Source: Klebsiella sp. BIGb0138 (GTDB lineage Bacteria; Pseudomonadota; Gammaproteobacteria; Enterobacterales; Enterobacteriaceae). From it: DNA of 64,000 nt. Positions 44,248 through 53,169 of the stretch are shown here, one piece after another; the stretch's first letter is position 1; every line of letters begins with the position of its first letter. The notes beneath the pieces are model-generated. The model was not told where the DNA came from. It saw nothing but the letters and a program-made list of their open reading frames with translations, and did not search any database. The stretch is taken from the NCBI RefSeq assembly GCF_004342285.1, contig NZ_SMCV01000014.1, positions 49,276-113,275 on the forward strand. Reading direction: 5' to 3'. The position numbers and the translations under genes were made by a program.

Positions 44248-45669
44248 CTATGCCGAGTGGTGAGGCGCTGCCGCAGGTAGACGTTTATCCGCTTTCGCCG
44301 CATCGTTCACATCATCCAGGTCGCGGTCACGCGTCTCTGGCGATATGAAGGTTGCAATAACGGTCCCTAGCGTCAGCAGGCACAGGTACGAAGCAATGAA
44401 TACCCAGGCTGCACGACCGGTAGGATCAGCGGTAGTAACGGCCCATGCAATCAACGCGGAACCCACCAGCGGCGCGAGCCCCCCGGCAATCACAGCAGAC
44501 ACTTCCCTCGCCAGCGCCACACCGATGTAGCGGTGACGGGCGCCAAAAAGCTCCGGCATATAGGCTCCCTGCGCCCCAAACATTCCCCATGAACCGACAC
44601 CAAGTGCAACGGACAACATGACGATGGAGCTGGTCACATTCCCGTGACTGAAGGTCCACCATACCGGGAAGGCGATAGCCAGCTGGAAGATAGCAAATGA
44701 ACGGTAAACGATGACGCGGCCAAAACGGTCAGTCAGCCAGCCAGCGATCGGTACGACAATCGCCCCGACTACGACCGCTGAAATCAGGCACAGCGTACCG
44801 ACAACCTTCTCCATACCGACAACGCCCACCAGATAGCTGACCGCAAGCGCCTGATAAATTGACGAACCACCGTTTTCCCCCAAACGCAGGCCTATACCAA
44901 TCAGGACGTTACGGCGAGACGTTTTCAACAGGTTGCGCAGCGGCTTATCGGTAACCTGCTTTTTAGCCTCAAGTTTTGCGAACGAGGGCGATTCCTTCAG
45001 ATGCAGACGGATATATACAGCGATGGCGATGATGAATACGCTTGCCAGGAACGGCACGCGCCACAGCCAGCCTTCCGCCACATTGGTTTCCATATTCAGC
45101 AGCATGAAGTAGACGGCAGCGGCGATAAAGGTACCAATCTGGATGCCGAGGAACGGCAATGAGGCATAAAATCCTCGCTTCCCTTTAGGCGCGTACTCTG
45201 TCATCAGAACTGCCGCCCCCGCCTGCTCGGCACCGGCCCCCAGCCCCTGTAGCAAACGAAGCGCGACGAGCATAATCGGCGCCCAGATACCGACAGTTTC
45301 ATAGGTGGGCAGGAAGCCGATCAGCGTACTTGCCGTCCCCATCAGCAAGACGGTCGCCAACAGTACAAACTTGCGTCCCAGACGGTCTCCCAGCGAACCG
45401 AAAAGAATCCCGCCAACCGGACGGATGGCGAAACCCAGGAAGTATGTACCGAAGCTGGCGATCAGGGCCATGCCCGGCCCCTGATGCGGGAAGAAGAGTG
45501 GGCCAAAAATAATCGCTGAAGCAAGGCTATAAAGCGCAAAATCATAATATTCCAGCGCGCTGCCAAGCGAACAGGTCCAGGCGGCACGGCGTAAATCTTT
45601 TGTTGTGACTTCATCATGTAGCAGGGAGGTGTTATTCCCGGCGGTATTATTCTGAGTGCGGGTATTCAT
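44248..45669 (-). CDS. MHS-family major facilitator (organic acid:proton symporter)
   Basis: This 473-residue transporter has 12 predicted helices and the metabolite:H+ symporter pattern. It starts with AAWTCSLGSALEYYDFALY, then the loop GILFGSLGDRLGRKFVLL and the RLLQGLGAGAEQAGAAVLMTEY segment. MHS members carry citrate, alpha-ketoglutarate, shikimate or betaines. It probably imports the acid degraded by the operon (flavoprotein, hydratase, CoA-transferase). The C-terminal tail (DLDDVNDAAKADKRLPAAAP) is cytoplasmic. Confidence 0.9.
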   Translation of the reverse strand: MNTRTQNNTAGNNTSLLHDEVTTKDLRRAAWTCSLGSALEYYDFALYSLASAIIFGPLFFPHQGPGMALIASFGTYFLGFAIRPVGGILFGSLGDRLGRKFVLLATVLLMGTASTLIGFLPTYETVGIWAPIMLVALRLLQGLGAGAEQAGAAVLMTEYAPKGKRGFYASLPFLGIQIGTFIAAAVYFMLLNMETNVAEGWLWRVPFLASVFIIAIAVYIRLHLKESPSFAKLEAKKQVTDKPLRNLLKTSRRNVLIGIGLRLGENGGSSIYQALAVSYLVGVVGMEKVVGTLCLISAVVVGAIVVPIAGWLTDRFGRVIVYRSFAIFQLAIAFPVWWTFSHGNVTSSIVMLSVALGVGSWGMFGAQGAYMPELFGARHRYIGVALAREVSAVIAGGLAPLVGSALIAWAVTTADPTGRAAWVFIASYLCLLTLGTVIATFISPETRDRDLDDVNDAAKADKRLPAAAPHHSA

Positions 45670-45773
45670 AAAGTCATCTCCCGCCGGAATCTTAAACAGG
45701 ATTAATATTCCGGCATTGTGGGTATCTTATTTATAATGAATGACGCCCGGTATGGGCATCCTTAGTCACAGAA

Positions 45774-46553
45774 TCAGCGTGCCTTGAATTCCGGTTGTCG
45801 TTTTTCCCTGAATGCCTGCCCACCCTCACGGGCATCTTCCGTGGTGGCTGTATATGCCCCAGCCAGCGCTTCAAGCGTTCGACCGACGGCAATCCCGTCG
45901 CCGGCGTCAATGATTTGCTTCGCCATCTGAACCGCAATCGGCGCGCGCGCCGCAATCTGATGCGCCATCTGCAGACCGACGTCAGCAAGCGCAGCATCTT
46001 CTACCACCCGATTGACCAGCCCGCATTCCCGCGCTCTGATGGCATCTACGGGCTCTCCTGTGAATGCCATTTCTTTCACCATCGGTGAGCCAATCAGGCG
46101 CGTTAGGCGCTGTGAACCAGACCAACCCGGAACGGTGGCCAGACCGGTTTCCGGCAGGGCCATCTTCGCGTTTGCCGAACAGATCCGGATATCCGCCGCG
46201 GCGGCCAGCTCCAGCCCGCCGCCATAGGACAAGCCGTTCATCAAGGCAATAACCGGCTGCGGCAGTTCAGCCAGTGCATCAAAGACCTGATGGCCACGAC
46301 GAATCCAGCTACGCCACATATCCAGCGGCATCAGAGCGTTCCAGCGCGTGATATCGGCCCCGACGCAAAAAACTTTCGCGCTCGCGCTCTTAAGCAACAC
46401 CACCCGGACATCGCTGCTGTTTTCCAGGGTACGGCAGTGACCAGCGAGTTCTTCAAGCATTTCCGGCGTAAGCGCATTGAGTTTTTCCGGGCGGTTCAGC
46501 AGCAGCGTGGCAACATGCCCGTTAATCTCAAGGCTAATACTTCCGTTACTCAT
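45774..46553 (-). CDS. Enoyl-CoA hydratase/isomerase family protein
   Basis: This 259-residue crotonase-fold protein has the oxyanion-hole segments SASAKVFCVGADITRW and MNGLSYGGGLELAAAADIRI. The second is followed by the acid/base region ALPETGLATVPGWSGSQRL, with a Glu in the PETGL position. It should hydrate or isomerise an unsaturated acyl-CoA. The ATG overlaps the stop of the CoA-transferase by four bases, so the thioester is made and processed by coupled gene products. Confidence 0.9.
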   Translation of the reverse strand: MSNGSISLEINGHVATLLLNRPEKLNALTPEMLEELAGHCRTLENSSDVRVVLLKSASAKVFCVGADITRWNALMPLDMWRSWIRRGHQVFDALAELPQPVIALMNGLSYGGGLELAAAADIRICSANAKMALPETGLATVPGWSGSQRLTRLIGSPMVKEMAFTGEPVDAIRARECGLVNRVVEDAALADVGLQMAHQIAARAPIAVQMAKQIIDAGDGIAVGRTLEALAGAYTATTEDAREGGQAFREKRQPEFKAR

Positions 46554-48115
46554 GATGGGTTCTCCTCAGTAAACAGGCTGCGGTCCATGACTTTCAGATC
46601 GGGTGATACCCGCAGCGGTGTCTCGCTCTGCTGCAGGATGTCGCGCTCCAGATCCACGCCCGGCGCAATTTCGGTCACGACCAGGCCGTCTGCGGTCAGC
46701 TCCAGCACGCAGCGCTCGGTCACATACATCACCTGCTGGCCTTGCTCAATGGCGCGTTTGCCGGAGAAGGTGACGTGCGCCACTTCGCTAACCACTTTTT
46801 TGGCTTTACCTTCCCGCAGGATCTGCAGCTCGCCGTTTTCCAGCGCCAGTTGGGCACCGGCATTGTAGAAGCCGGAGAACACCACTCGCCTGGCATGAGA
46901 GGTGATATCAATAAAGCCGCCGCAGCCGGCGGTGACGTGTGGACGTGCAGGCAATAGCGAAACGTTGACGGAACCGTCGGCGCCAATCTGTAGAAAGGAC
47001 ATCAACGTCACGTCAAAACCGCCCCCCTGGAAGTAGGTGAACTGCTGCGGTGAAGGCATGATGGCTTCGGCGTTCGATGCACAGCCAAACTGGAATTCCA
47101 GCAGCGGTACGCCCCCTACGGCTCCCTGCTCCAGTAGCCAGGTCACTTCTCCATGACGCTGTTCTTCCAGCAAAATGCGCGGCACGTTGGCTGAAATGCC
47201 GAAGCCCAGATTGACAGCCTCCCCATCCCTGAGTTCTTGTGCCACCCGGCGGGCAATCACTTTTGCAGGACCGTTGTCCATCAGGGAAAACTCCTCCAGT
47301 GGGCGAATCATTTCGCCTGAAATGGCCTGGTCATACACGGTCTGTGTGGTCTGCGTCTGCTCTGATGCCACCACCACATAGTCAACCAGCACGCCTGGTA
47401 CACGCACATCTTTCGGCTTGATACTGCCGGAGGTGACGCGGCGTTTGACCTGTGCAATCACGATGCCGCCGTTGTTGCGTACGGCCAGCGCTTGTTCAAG
47501 TGGCCCCAGATAAGCGCCTTCATGTTCGTAGGAGAGGTTGCCGCGTTCATCGGCCGTGGTGGCGCGAATGATAGCCACGTCAGGCGCGATTGACGGGAAG
47601 AACAGCCATTCATCGCCGGCGAACTGCGCACGCTCTACCAGCGGAATAGATTTAGCCTTGTCGTTCATGGCACCGCCCTGACGGAGCGGATCGACAAAGG
47701 TATCCATACCGGTTTTGGTCAACACGCCCGGACGGTGGGCAGCGGCTTCACGATGCATATCAAACAAAATACCCGACGGAAGGTTCCAGGCCGGAATGTC
47801 ATTGCCGGTGATCATCTGCCAGATGGCCGGCGGCGTTGCCGATGAAGGGCCCGATGGGTATGAACCGGCGATCACTTTGGAGAGCAGTCCTGGGATTGCG
47901 ATGTGATCGATGCCCTTCACGCCGTACATATCGCCCGCCGCAATAGGATGGATGGTGGTCAGAGAGCTGGGGTGTCCTGTACGAGCGTAGCGCTCGCCAA
48001 TGGCTGCAAGTACTGTATCCGGGCACCCCATACCGCTGGATGAGGAAACAGTAACGGTGCTGCCATCGGGTATGAGCGCTGCGGCTTCATCAGCGGTAAT
48101 CAGTTGCTTTTTCAT
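46550..48115 (-). CDS. Acyl-CoA:acetate CoA-transferase (YdiF type, fused alpha-beta)
   Basis: The ATG at 48115 follows GGAAGGTCGT. The 521-residue product is a fused family I CoA-transferase. Its N-terminal half has DGSTVTVSSSSGMGCPDTVLAAI. The C-terminal half has the catalytic glutamate in LLEQGAVGGVP-type context (about 325-340) and the GGGFDVTLMSFLQIGADGSVNVS loop. It transfers CoA from acetyl-CoA or another donor to an organic acid. It is the first gene of the leftward operon and is divergent from a LacI regulator. Confidence 0.9.
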   Translation of the reverse strand: MKKQLITADEAAALIPDGSTVTVSSSSGMGCPDTVLAAIGERYARTGHPSSLTTIHPIAAGDMYGVKGIDHIAIPGLLSKVIAGSYPSGPSSATPPAIWQMITGNDIPAWNLPSGILFDMHREAAAHRPGVLTKTGMDTFVDPLRQGGAMNDKAKSIPLVERAQFAGDEWLFFPSIAPDVAIIRATTADERGNLSYEHEGAYLGPLEQALAVRNNGGIVIAQVKRRVTSGSIKPKDVRVPGVLVDYVVVASEQTQTTQTVYDQAISGEMIRPLEEFSLMDNGPAKVIARRVAQELRDGEAVNLGFGISANVPRILLEEQRHGEVTWLLEQGAVGGVPLLEFQFGCASNAEAIMPSPQQFTYFQGGGFDVTLMSFLQIGADGSVNVSLLPARPHVTAGCGGFIDITSHARRVVFSGFYNAGAQLALENGELQILREGKAKKVVSEVAHVTFSGKRAIEQGQQVMYVTERCVLELTADGLVVTEIAPGVDLERDILQQSETPLRVSPDLKVMDRSLFTEENPS

Positions 48116-48167
48116 ACGACCTTCCAATTATTTCGATTTAATTTAAAAAAAACAATTCATTGTTTTA

Positions 48168-48188
48168 TATGAAAAATTTATTTTCATA
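48168..48188. promoter_or_regulatory. Inverted repeat in the CoA-transferase/LacI divergent region
   Basis: TATGAAAA (48168-48175) and TTTTCATA (48181-48188) form a perfect 8-5-8 inverted repeat 50 bases upstream of the CoA-transferase gene. It could be an operator, but it lacks the central CG of most LacI sites and the region is AT-rich. Confidence 0.4.
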
Positions 48189-48376
48189 TTTATTGGATCG
48201 ATCTAAATTTGATGAATTAATACTCGGGATAAAGATTTCCATCAACCTGAATGGCTCAGATTTGCGACTTACTGCACATTACAGAGAAAAACGGAAATCA
48301 TGGCAGAAACAGAAACTGTGATAAGGTTGCTAAGACCAATCGGAAACCGTCTTTTATGAGCACCGCAGGGAGAAAA

Positions 48377-49423
48377 ATGTCAACGAGACCTTCTGAACAT
48401 CGGCGTATCACATTGTCCGATGTTGCCCGTGAGGCTGGCGTTTCTAAGTCCACCGTTTCTCTGGTATTGAATCAGAGCGAGTTGATTAAAGCAGAAACAC
48501 GTCATCGGGTGCAGGAGGCGATGGACGCCCTGGGTTATGTCTATAACCGTTCGGCAGCCAGTTTACGCTCCCGTCATTCCCAGACAGTGGGCGTTGTCAT
48601 TGATGATCTCACCAACCCGTTTTTTGCCGAATTCACCATGGGCCTTGAAACGACCCTGGCCGAGCATGGTTTTATCACAATGATGGCCAATACCTCCCAG
48701 CAGCAGGACAGACAAAAACACGTTCTGGACGCGCTGCTTGAACACCACGTGGCGGGGTTGGTTTTGTTTCCGGTCAACGGTACGAAAGAAGAGGATTTGC
48801 TGCGGTACGTCAAAAGCCGGACACCGCTTCTGATTGCTATGCGCCCCATGGAATTTAAGCAGATTTCGGTCGATTATGTCGGAGTTGATAGCGTGTCAGG
48901 CATGCTGGAAGCGACAGAACACCTCATTATGAATGGCCACTCTCGTATCGCATTTATTGGGGGACTTTCCAGCCACGCCCGTTTTACCGGCTACGTCCAG
49001 GCGATGCGTCATCACGGCCTCGAACCCTGGGATGACAACGAGAATAACTACCGCTGTGAACCCACCCGCGCAAATGGTTACCAGATGATGCTAAGCCTGA
49101 TGAAACTGCCGGAACCCCCTACCGCTGTTCTGTATTACAACGACTTGATGGCATTCGGCGCGATCTCCGCGTTGGGAGAACTCAACCTCAAGGCCGGGCA
49201 GGATATTTCGCTTATTGGTCATGATGGCGTTTCGGCTGGCGCCTACAGCAACCCGCCGCTGACAACAATTGCTATCGATCCGCTGTCGCTGGGACAGCAT
49301 GCCGCGAAGCAGATCTTGCAGCGCATTGAATCGCCAGAGAAACCCGTCAGCCATCTGGTCATCCGGCCCAACTTGCAGATTCGCTCCTCGACAGGAAAGG
49401 TAAAAGTCGTCAGCAAAGATTGA
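48377..49423 (+). CDS. LacI family regulator (MalI-like)
   Basis: The preferred ATG is 48377, behind AGGGAGAAAA. The open frame extends to 48251 but the extra residues are not conserved-looking. The 348-residue product has the helix-turn-helix LSDVAREAGVSKSTVSLVLNQ, the hinge NRSAASLRSRHS and a periplasmic-binding-type core (VGVVIDDLTNPFFAEFTMGLE). It is divergent from the organic-acid operon and probably represses it. The ligand is unknown. Confidence 0.9.
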   Translation: MSTRPSEHRRITLSDVAREAGVSKSTVSLVLNQSELIKAETRHRVQEAMDALGYVYNRSAASLRSRHSQTVGVVIDDLTNPFFAEFTMGLETTLAEHGFITMMANTSQQQDRQKHVLDALLEHHVAGLVLFPVNGTKEEDLLRYVKSRTPLLIAMRPMEFKQISVDYVGVDSVSGMLEATEHLIMNGHSRIAFIGGLSSHARFTGYVQAMRHHGLEPWDDNENNYRCEPTRANGYQMMLSLMKLPEPPTAVLYYNDLMAFGAISALGELNLKAGQDISLIGHDGVSAGAYSNPPLTTIAIDPLSLGQHAAKQILQRIESPEKPVSHLVIRPNLQIRSSTGKVKVVSKD

Positions 49424-49815
49424 ATCTGCTGAATGGTCAACCGCTTCCCGACAGCCATGGCGATTCAGATCTTGCTGGCGACAAAAACCAACAGAGCGCT
49501 GTGTGAACACCTAAAGGCAGGGTAGCAGTTGAAAATAGGCTATGGCGTCTATCCCAAAGCGCGGCAAAATGCGATTAGCGCGAAGGTGATGCCTGCCGCT
49601 CCCGGTGGCTCTGCTGCGGTAGTGATTGAGGCACTGGAACGTCTGAAATTAGCTCAATGATAATAGCCTCTGGGTAGATTTGCCTTTCCTGGCGCTTGAG
49701 GAGAATATTTTTAAATATGTAATTTCATCACCAGTGATAAAAGCTAGCGTACCGCCTCACTTGATAAAAATAGCCAGGCCGGCACGCCAATCAGTACGTT
49801 TATTAATCAGATAAC
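49424..49815. other. Gap with a small gene remnant
   Basis: This 392-base gap separates the LacI gene from the hydrolase gene. It holds a 43-residue open frame (49529-49660) that reads like the tail of a larger protein. After it, base composition becomes clearly more AT-rich. Confidence 0.5.
49529..49660 (+). pseudogene. Possible C-terminal remnant of an unidentified enzyme
   Basis: The frame reads KIGYGVYPKARQNAISAKVM followed by a GGSAAVVIEALERLKLAQ end. The only start is TTG at 49529 and a TAG lies just upstream in frame. The even, protein-like composition and the conserved-looking GGS and helix end suggest the tail of a deleted gene. I do not recognise the parent family. Confidence 0.35.
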
Positions 49816-50892
49816 TTAACTATCTGTTGATATCGTTTCTAAGGCATACAACGCCTTGAGAAAATAATAATCGCCATAGCCCGTCGCCTGATCGATTCCC
49901 AGACCATGCGGCAGATCGGCGGTCGAATGTGCCAACAGACCTTCATTGTCCTCAACAATACAACAGGCGGCCAATGCCTGAAGGATCGTCCGAGCTGCGG
50001 TTTTATATCGCTCTTTCCCGGTCAACCGATATAAACGTAGCAAGCCATATGCGCTGATGGCTCCAGCTGACGCATCTTTTGGCGCATCAGGCCGCTGGTC
50101 GTCATAATCCCAGAAAGGTATATGGTCGGTTGGTAGATGCGACAAAATAAATTCGGCAACTTTTTCTGCCGTTTCCAGATAAATATGATTATGCAACGCA
50201 TCGGCCAGCAGGGCTAAACCGGTAATCGCCCACCCCTGCCCACGAGCCCAGGCGCTGTCCGCCGAAAGCCCCTGGTAAGTATCACCACGAACGCCTGTTC
50301 CCTCCTCAGTGAAATGATAGACATGAAAAACTGAACCGTTCGCTCGTAAATGATGTGAAAGCGCTTTTGTGGTATGTCGTTCAATAACCGCTAATAATGC
50401 AGGATCTCCCCCGTTCTTTACCGCCCAGGCCAATAGCGGAAGATTCATTAATGTATCGATCAGGACTGAGGTAGACCATTCTTCTCCGCCAAAAAAGCCC
50501 CATCCAGGAATAAACCCGGCACGCTGATTAAATTGTGCCGCGAGGCTGCTTGCCGCCGTTAGCGCGGCTTGTTTATAGTGCGCCTGATGGGTGAGTCGCC
50601 ATCCAGCTATTGCGCTCGGATAAAACATAAAGCCCAAATCATGATTGTGTCGATCGTTGGCTCTCGGCAGTAAGCGCTCGGTAAAATGTGTGGCAACGGT
50701 TAATAATGCTGGCGACGGATTACGCTGGTAAGCCAACCAAAGAATACCGCTCCAAAAACCGCCAGTCCACACGCCATCCGACGTAAAGACATATTTACCT
50801 CGTTCAGTAATATGTGGAAAGTTAGTAAACTTCTGCGCATTTACATGCGTTTTAGCAAGACACTTATTAATCGCATCAGATAACCAATTCAT
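49816..50892 (-). CDS. Glycoside hydrolase family 88/105 (unsaturated uronyl hydrolase type)
   Basis: This 358-residue alpha/alpha-barrel protein has the GH88/105 motifs YVFTSDGVWTGGFWSGILW, HDLGFMFYPSA, STSVLIDTLMNLPLLAWA (putative catalytic Asp in IDTLMNLP) and SADSAWARGQGWAITGLA. These enzymes remove unsaturated uronic acid from lyase products of polysaccharides such as pectin or glycosaminoglycans. No signal peptide is present, so it acts in the cytoplasm on imported disaccharides. The MFS gene upstream of it may import the substrate. No lyase gene is visible nearby. Confidence 0.85.
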   Translation of the reverse strand: MNWLSDAINKCLAKTHVNAQKFTNFPHITERGKYVFTSDGVWTGGFWSGILWLAYQRNPSPALLTVATHFTERLLPRANDRHNHDLGFMFYPSAIAGWRLTHQAHYKQAALTAASSLAAQFNQRAGFIPGWGFFGGEEWSTSVLIDTLMNLPLLAWAVKNGGDPALLAVIERHTTKALSHHLRANGSVFHVYHFTEEGTGVRGDTYQGLSADSAWARGQGWAITGLALLADALHNHIYLETAEKVAEFILSHLPTDHIPFWDYDDQRPDAPKDASAGAISAYGLLRLYRLTGKERYKTAARTILQALAACCIVEDNEGLLAHSTADLPHGLGIDQATGYGDYYFLKALYALETISTDS

Positions 50893-51045
50893 AGAATCCT
50901 CATTCAGTCCGAATATTTAGACATACAGACTCGAACTGCTTTAGTAAAGTAGCCTGATAAAAATAAATAGAGCGCTTAACGATATTTGTCATGCAATGAT
51001 TGATATTAACTTAGCGGATATCAATGACGCATTATATTTGCATTA

Positions 51046-52323
51046 TTACGCCACTCCGGATCGATGCCGTAATGACTCGCCGTCAACGACTTTTTTTTGC
51101 TTAATCGAGAGACCGAAAATTACCGAAATCGCTAAGCTTACCGCCATCAAATAATAAGAGGAGTTTGTTGAATGTGTAATACCATTCAGCATCCCAACTA
51201 AATAAGACCCAATAAAGGCCCCCACCGCGGCCATGCTATTGATCATCCCCCCTGCGCCCCCCACCATCGAAGTGGGTAATACATCATGTACCAAGGCGAA
51301 AAAAGGGCCGAATGGAACATACAGGCAAATCCCCGTGATGACCAGCAACAGATAAGAAACCCAAAAATGCGTATTGCCGAGCAGCGCCAGCGCTAAGAAA
51401 CAGCAGGCGGCAATAAAAATAGGCCAGGCGACAAATGCTACGCGTTTTTGATACTTATCACTCAGCCAGGCTGCAATTAACATGAAAATAGCGGCCAAAC
51501 CATAAGGTAAGGCTGAGAGCAATCCGGTTTCAGACATTGAGATCGCCCCGGAATGTAAAATTGACGGCAACCACATTAAAAAACCATAAAAACCAATGCT
51601 CTGGAAAAACATCCAGCCCGCCAGTTTGATCACATTGGCAGAACGGAAAACTTCACGCCAGCTGGTCATGACTTCTTTACTTTTTTGCTCATTCTCCAGC
51701 GCCTGGTTGATTGCCGTTTTTTCTTCGGCGCTTAACCAGTCGGCCTGCTCGGGTTTATCGCGGATCACGTACCACCAGACCACCGCCCACAGCACTGCCG
51801 GGATCCCTTCAATGACGAACATATGGCGCCATCCCCAACGCTCGACTAACCAGCCCGAGAGAATGGACATCCACAACACTGTCACAGGATTGCCTAACAA
51901 AAACAGGGTATTAGCCCTGGACCTTTCGGAATGACTAAACCAGCGGGAAACCAAAATCAGCAAACAGGGCGTTACGATGGCTTCCACCACCCCAAGCATA
52001 AAACGGATTATAATCAACGAGGTGACGTTAGTAACCAGGCCGGTCAATGTCGCGCAAAGCCCCCAGATAACCAAACTCCAGGTCAGTAATTTACGCACGC
52101 TCCATTTTTCCGCCAACATTCCTCCCGGAATTTGTAAGGTAAAATAGCCCAGAAAAAACAACGCGCCAATCAATGAAGCCATTGAAGGGTCAATTCCCAG
52201 GTCATCGCCGATCCCGGCAGCCGAAGCAAAGCTGTAGTTTGCTTTATCGAGATAAGACAAACTGTAGGTGATAAAAATCGTTGGCATAATATATAGCCAA
52301 CGGCGTACAGGTAATGTATTCAT
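51046..52323 (-). CDS. Major facilitator of the anion:cation symporter (ACS) type
   Basis: This 425-residue transporter with 12 helices has the ACS N-terminal pattern (YIMPTIFITYSLSYLDKANYS), the loop GGMLAEKWSVRKLLTWSLV and FMLGVVEAIVTPCLLILVSRWF. ACS members carry glucarate, galactonate, phthalate and other organic acids. It stands between the GH88/105 hydrolase and the CaiD/CaiB-like pair, all in the same direction. Whether it belongs to sugar-acid or acyl-CoA metabolism is open. Confidence 0.88.
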   Translation of the reverse strand: MNTLPVRRWLYIMPTIFITYSLSYLDKANYSFASAAGIGDDLGIDPSMASLIGALFFLGYFTLQIPGGMLAEKWSVRKLLTWSLVIWGLCATLTGLVTNVTSLIIIRFMLGVVEAIVTPCLLILVSRWFSHSERSRANTLFLLGNPVTVLWMSILSGWLVERWGWRHMFVIEGIPAVLWAVVWWYVIRDKPEQADWLSAEEKTAINQALENEQKSKEVMTSWREVFRSANVIKLAGWMFFQSIGFYGFLMWLPSILHSGAISMSETGLLSALPYGLAAIFMLIAAWLSDKYQKRVAFVAWPIFIAACCFLALALLGNTHFWVSYLLLVITGICLYVPFGPFFALVHDVLPTSMVGGAGGMINSMAAVGAFIGSYLVGMLNGITHSTNSSYYLMAVSLAISVIFGLSIKQKKVVDGESLRHRSGVA

Positions 52324-52395
52324 CTTGCTAACCTCAATTGAATTTAAGAGGATCGTTATATTTTTTATCGAGATGATTATTTTGCCGATGTTTTT

Positions 52396-53163
52396 TTATA
52401 AGAATTTCGCCTCCCTTTTTTCCAGGAAAGCAGCAACACCCTCCGCACAATCAACCGTACGGAAAATATTTTCACTAAAGCGCAAATTCTGCAGGAAGCA
52501 TTGCTCAGTAGGTTGCATACCAATCTCACGCACCCCTCGCTTAATTAATTTAATTGCTTCTCGTGGTTTTAATGCAATTTCTTGCGCTAAACTGACCGCT
52601 GCCTCTAACACTGTCCCGGCAGGCGCCAGACGATTGACCATACCCCATGCGATGCATTGTTGCGCTTCAACAAATGTTCCGGTCATCATCAGTTCCACCG
52701 CTCGCGCCGCGCCGATAAGTTTTGGCAACCGAAATAATCCCCCACTACCGGGAAACACACCGAGATTAATTTCAGGTAATGCTATTTTTCCGCTGTCGGA
52801 TAAAACCCGTAAATCACAGGCCATTGCCATTTCGAAGCCACCGCCGCAAACGACGCCTTCCATAGCAGCAATCACCGGCTTATTCAAAAACTCAATAGTA
52901 TTAAAAGTTTCATTCTCTTTCTGGAGTTTCTTTTCAATTACGTTATCCCAGACCTCAGGAAACTCCTTAATATCCGAGCCCACACAGAATGCTTTGTGAC
53001 CCGAACCGGTTAAAACGATGACCCGAACCTCATCATCGGCATCCAGAGACTGCAAAGTTGCACGTAATTGTTTTGATAACGAAAGCGTGACCAGATTTAA
53101 CGGCGGATTATTCAGTGTGACAACTGCAACCGCACCCTGCCTCTCACAATTGATCAGTAACAT
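52396..53163 (-). CDS. Enoyl-CoA hydratase/isomerase (CaiD-like position)
   Basis: This 255-residue crotonase protein has GSGHKAFCVGSDIKEFPEVW (first oxyanion-hole strand) and MEGVVCGGGFEMAMACDLRV (second strand with Gly-Gly-Gly). The active-site Glu is in IALPEINLGVFPGSGG. It resembles carnitinyl/crotonobetainyl-CoA hydratases in length and context. It lies six bases downstream of the family III CoA-transferase. Together they would activate and hydrate an unsaturated or beta-hydroxy acid. Confidence 0.9.
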   Translation of the reverse strand: MLLINCERQGAVAVVTLNNPPLNLVTLSLSKQLRATLQSLDADDEVRVIVLTGSGHKAFCVGSDIKEFPEVWDNVIEKKLQKENETFNTIEFLNKPVIAAMEGVVCGGGFEMAMACDLRVLSDSGKIALPEINLGVFPGSGGLFRLPKLIGAARAVELMMTGTFVEAQQCIAWGMVNRLAPAGTVLEAAVSLAQEIALKPREAIKLIKRGVREIGMQPTEQCFLQNLRFSENIFRTVDCAEGVAAFLEKREAKFL

Positions 53164-53169
53164 AAATAT

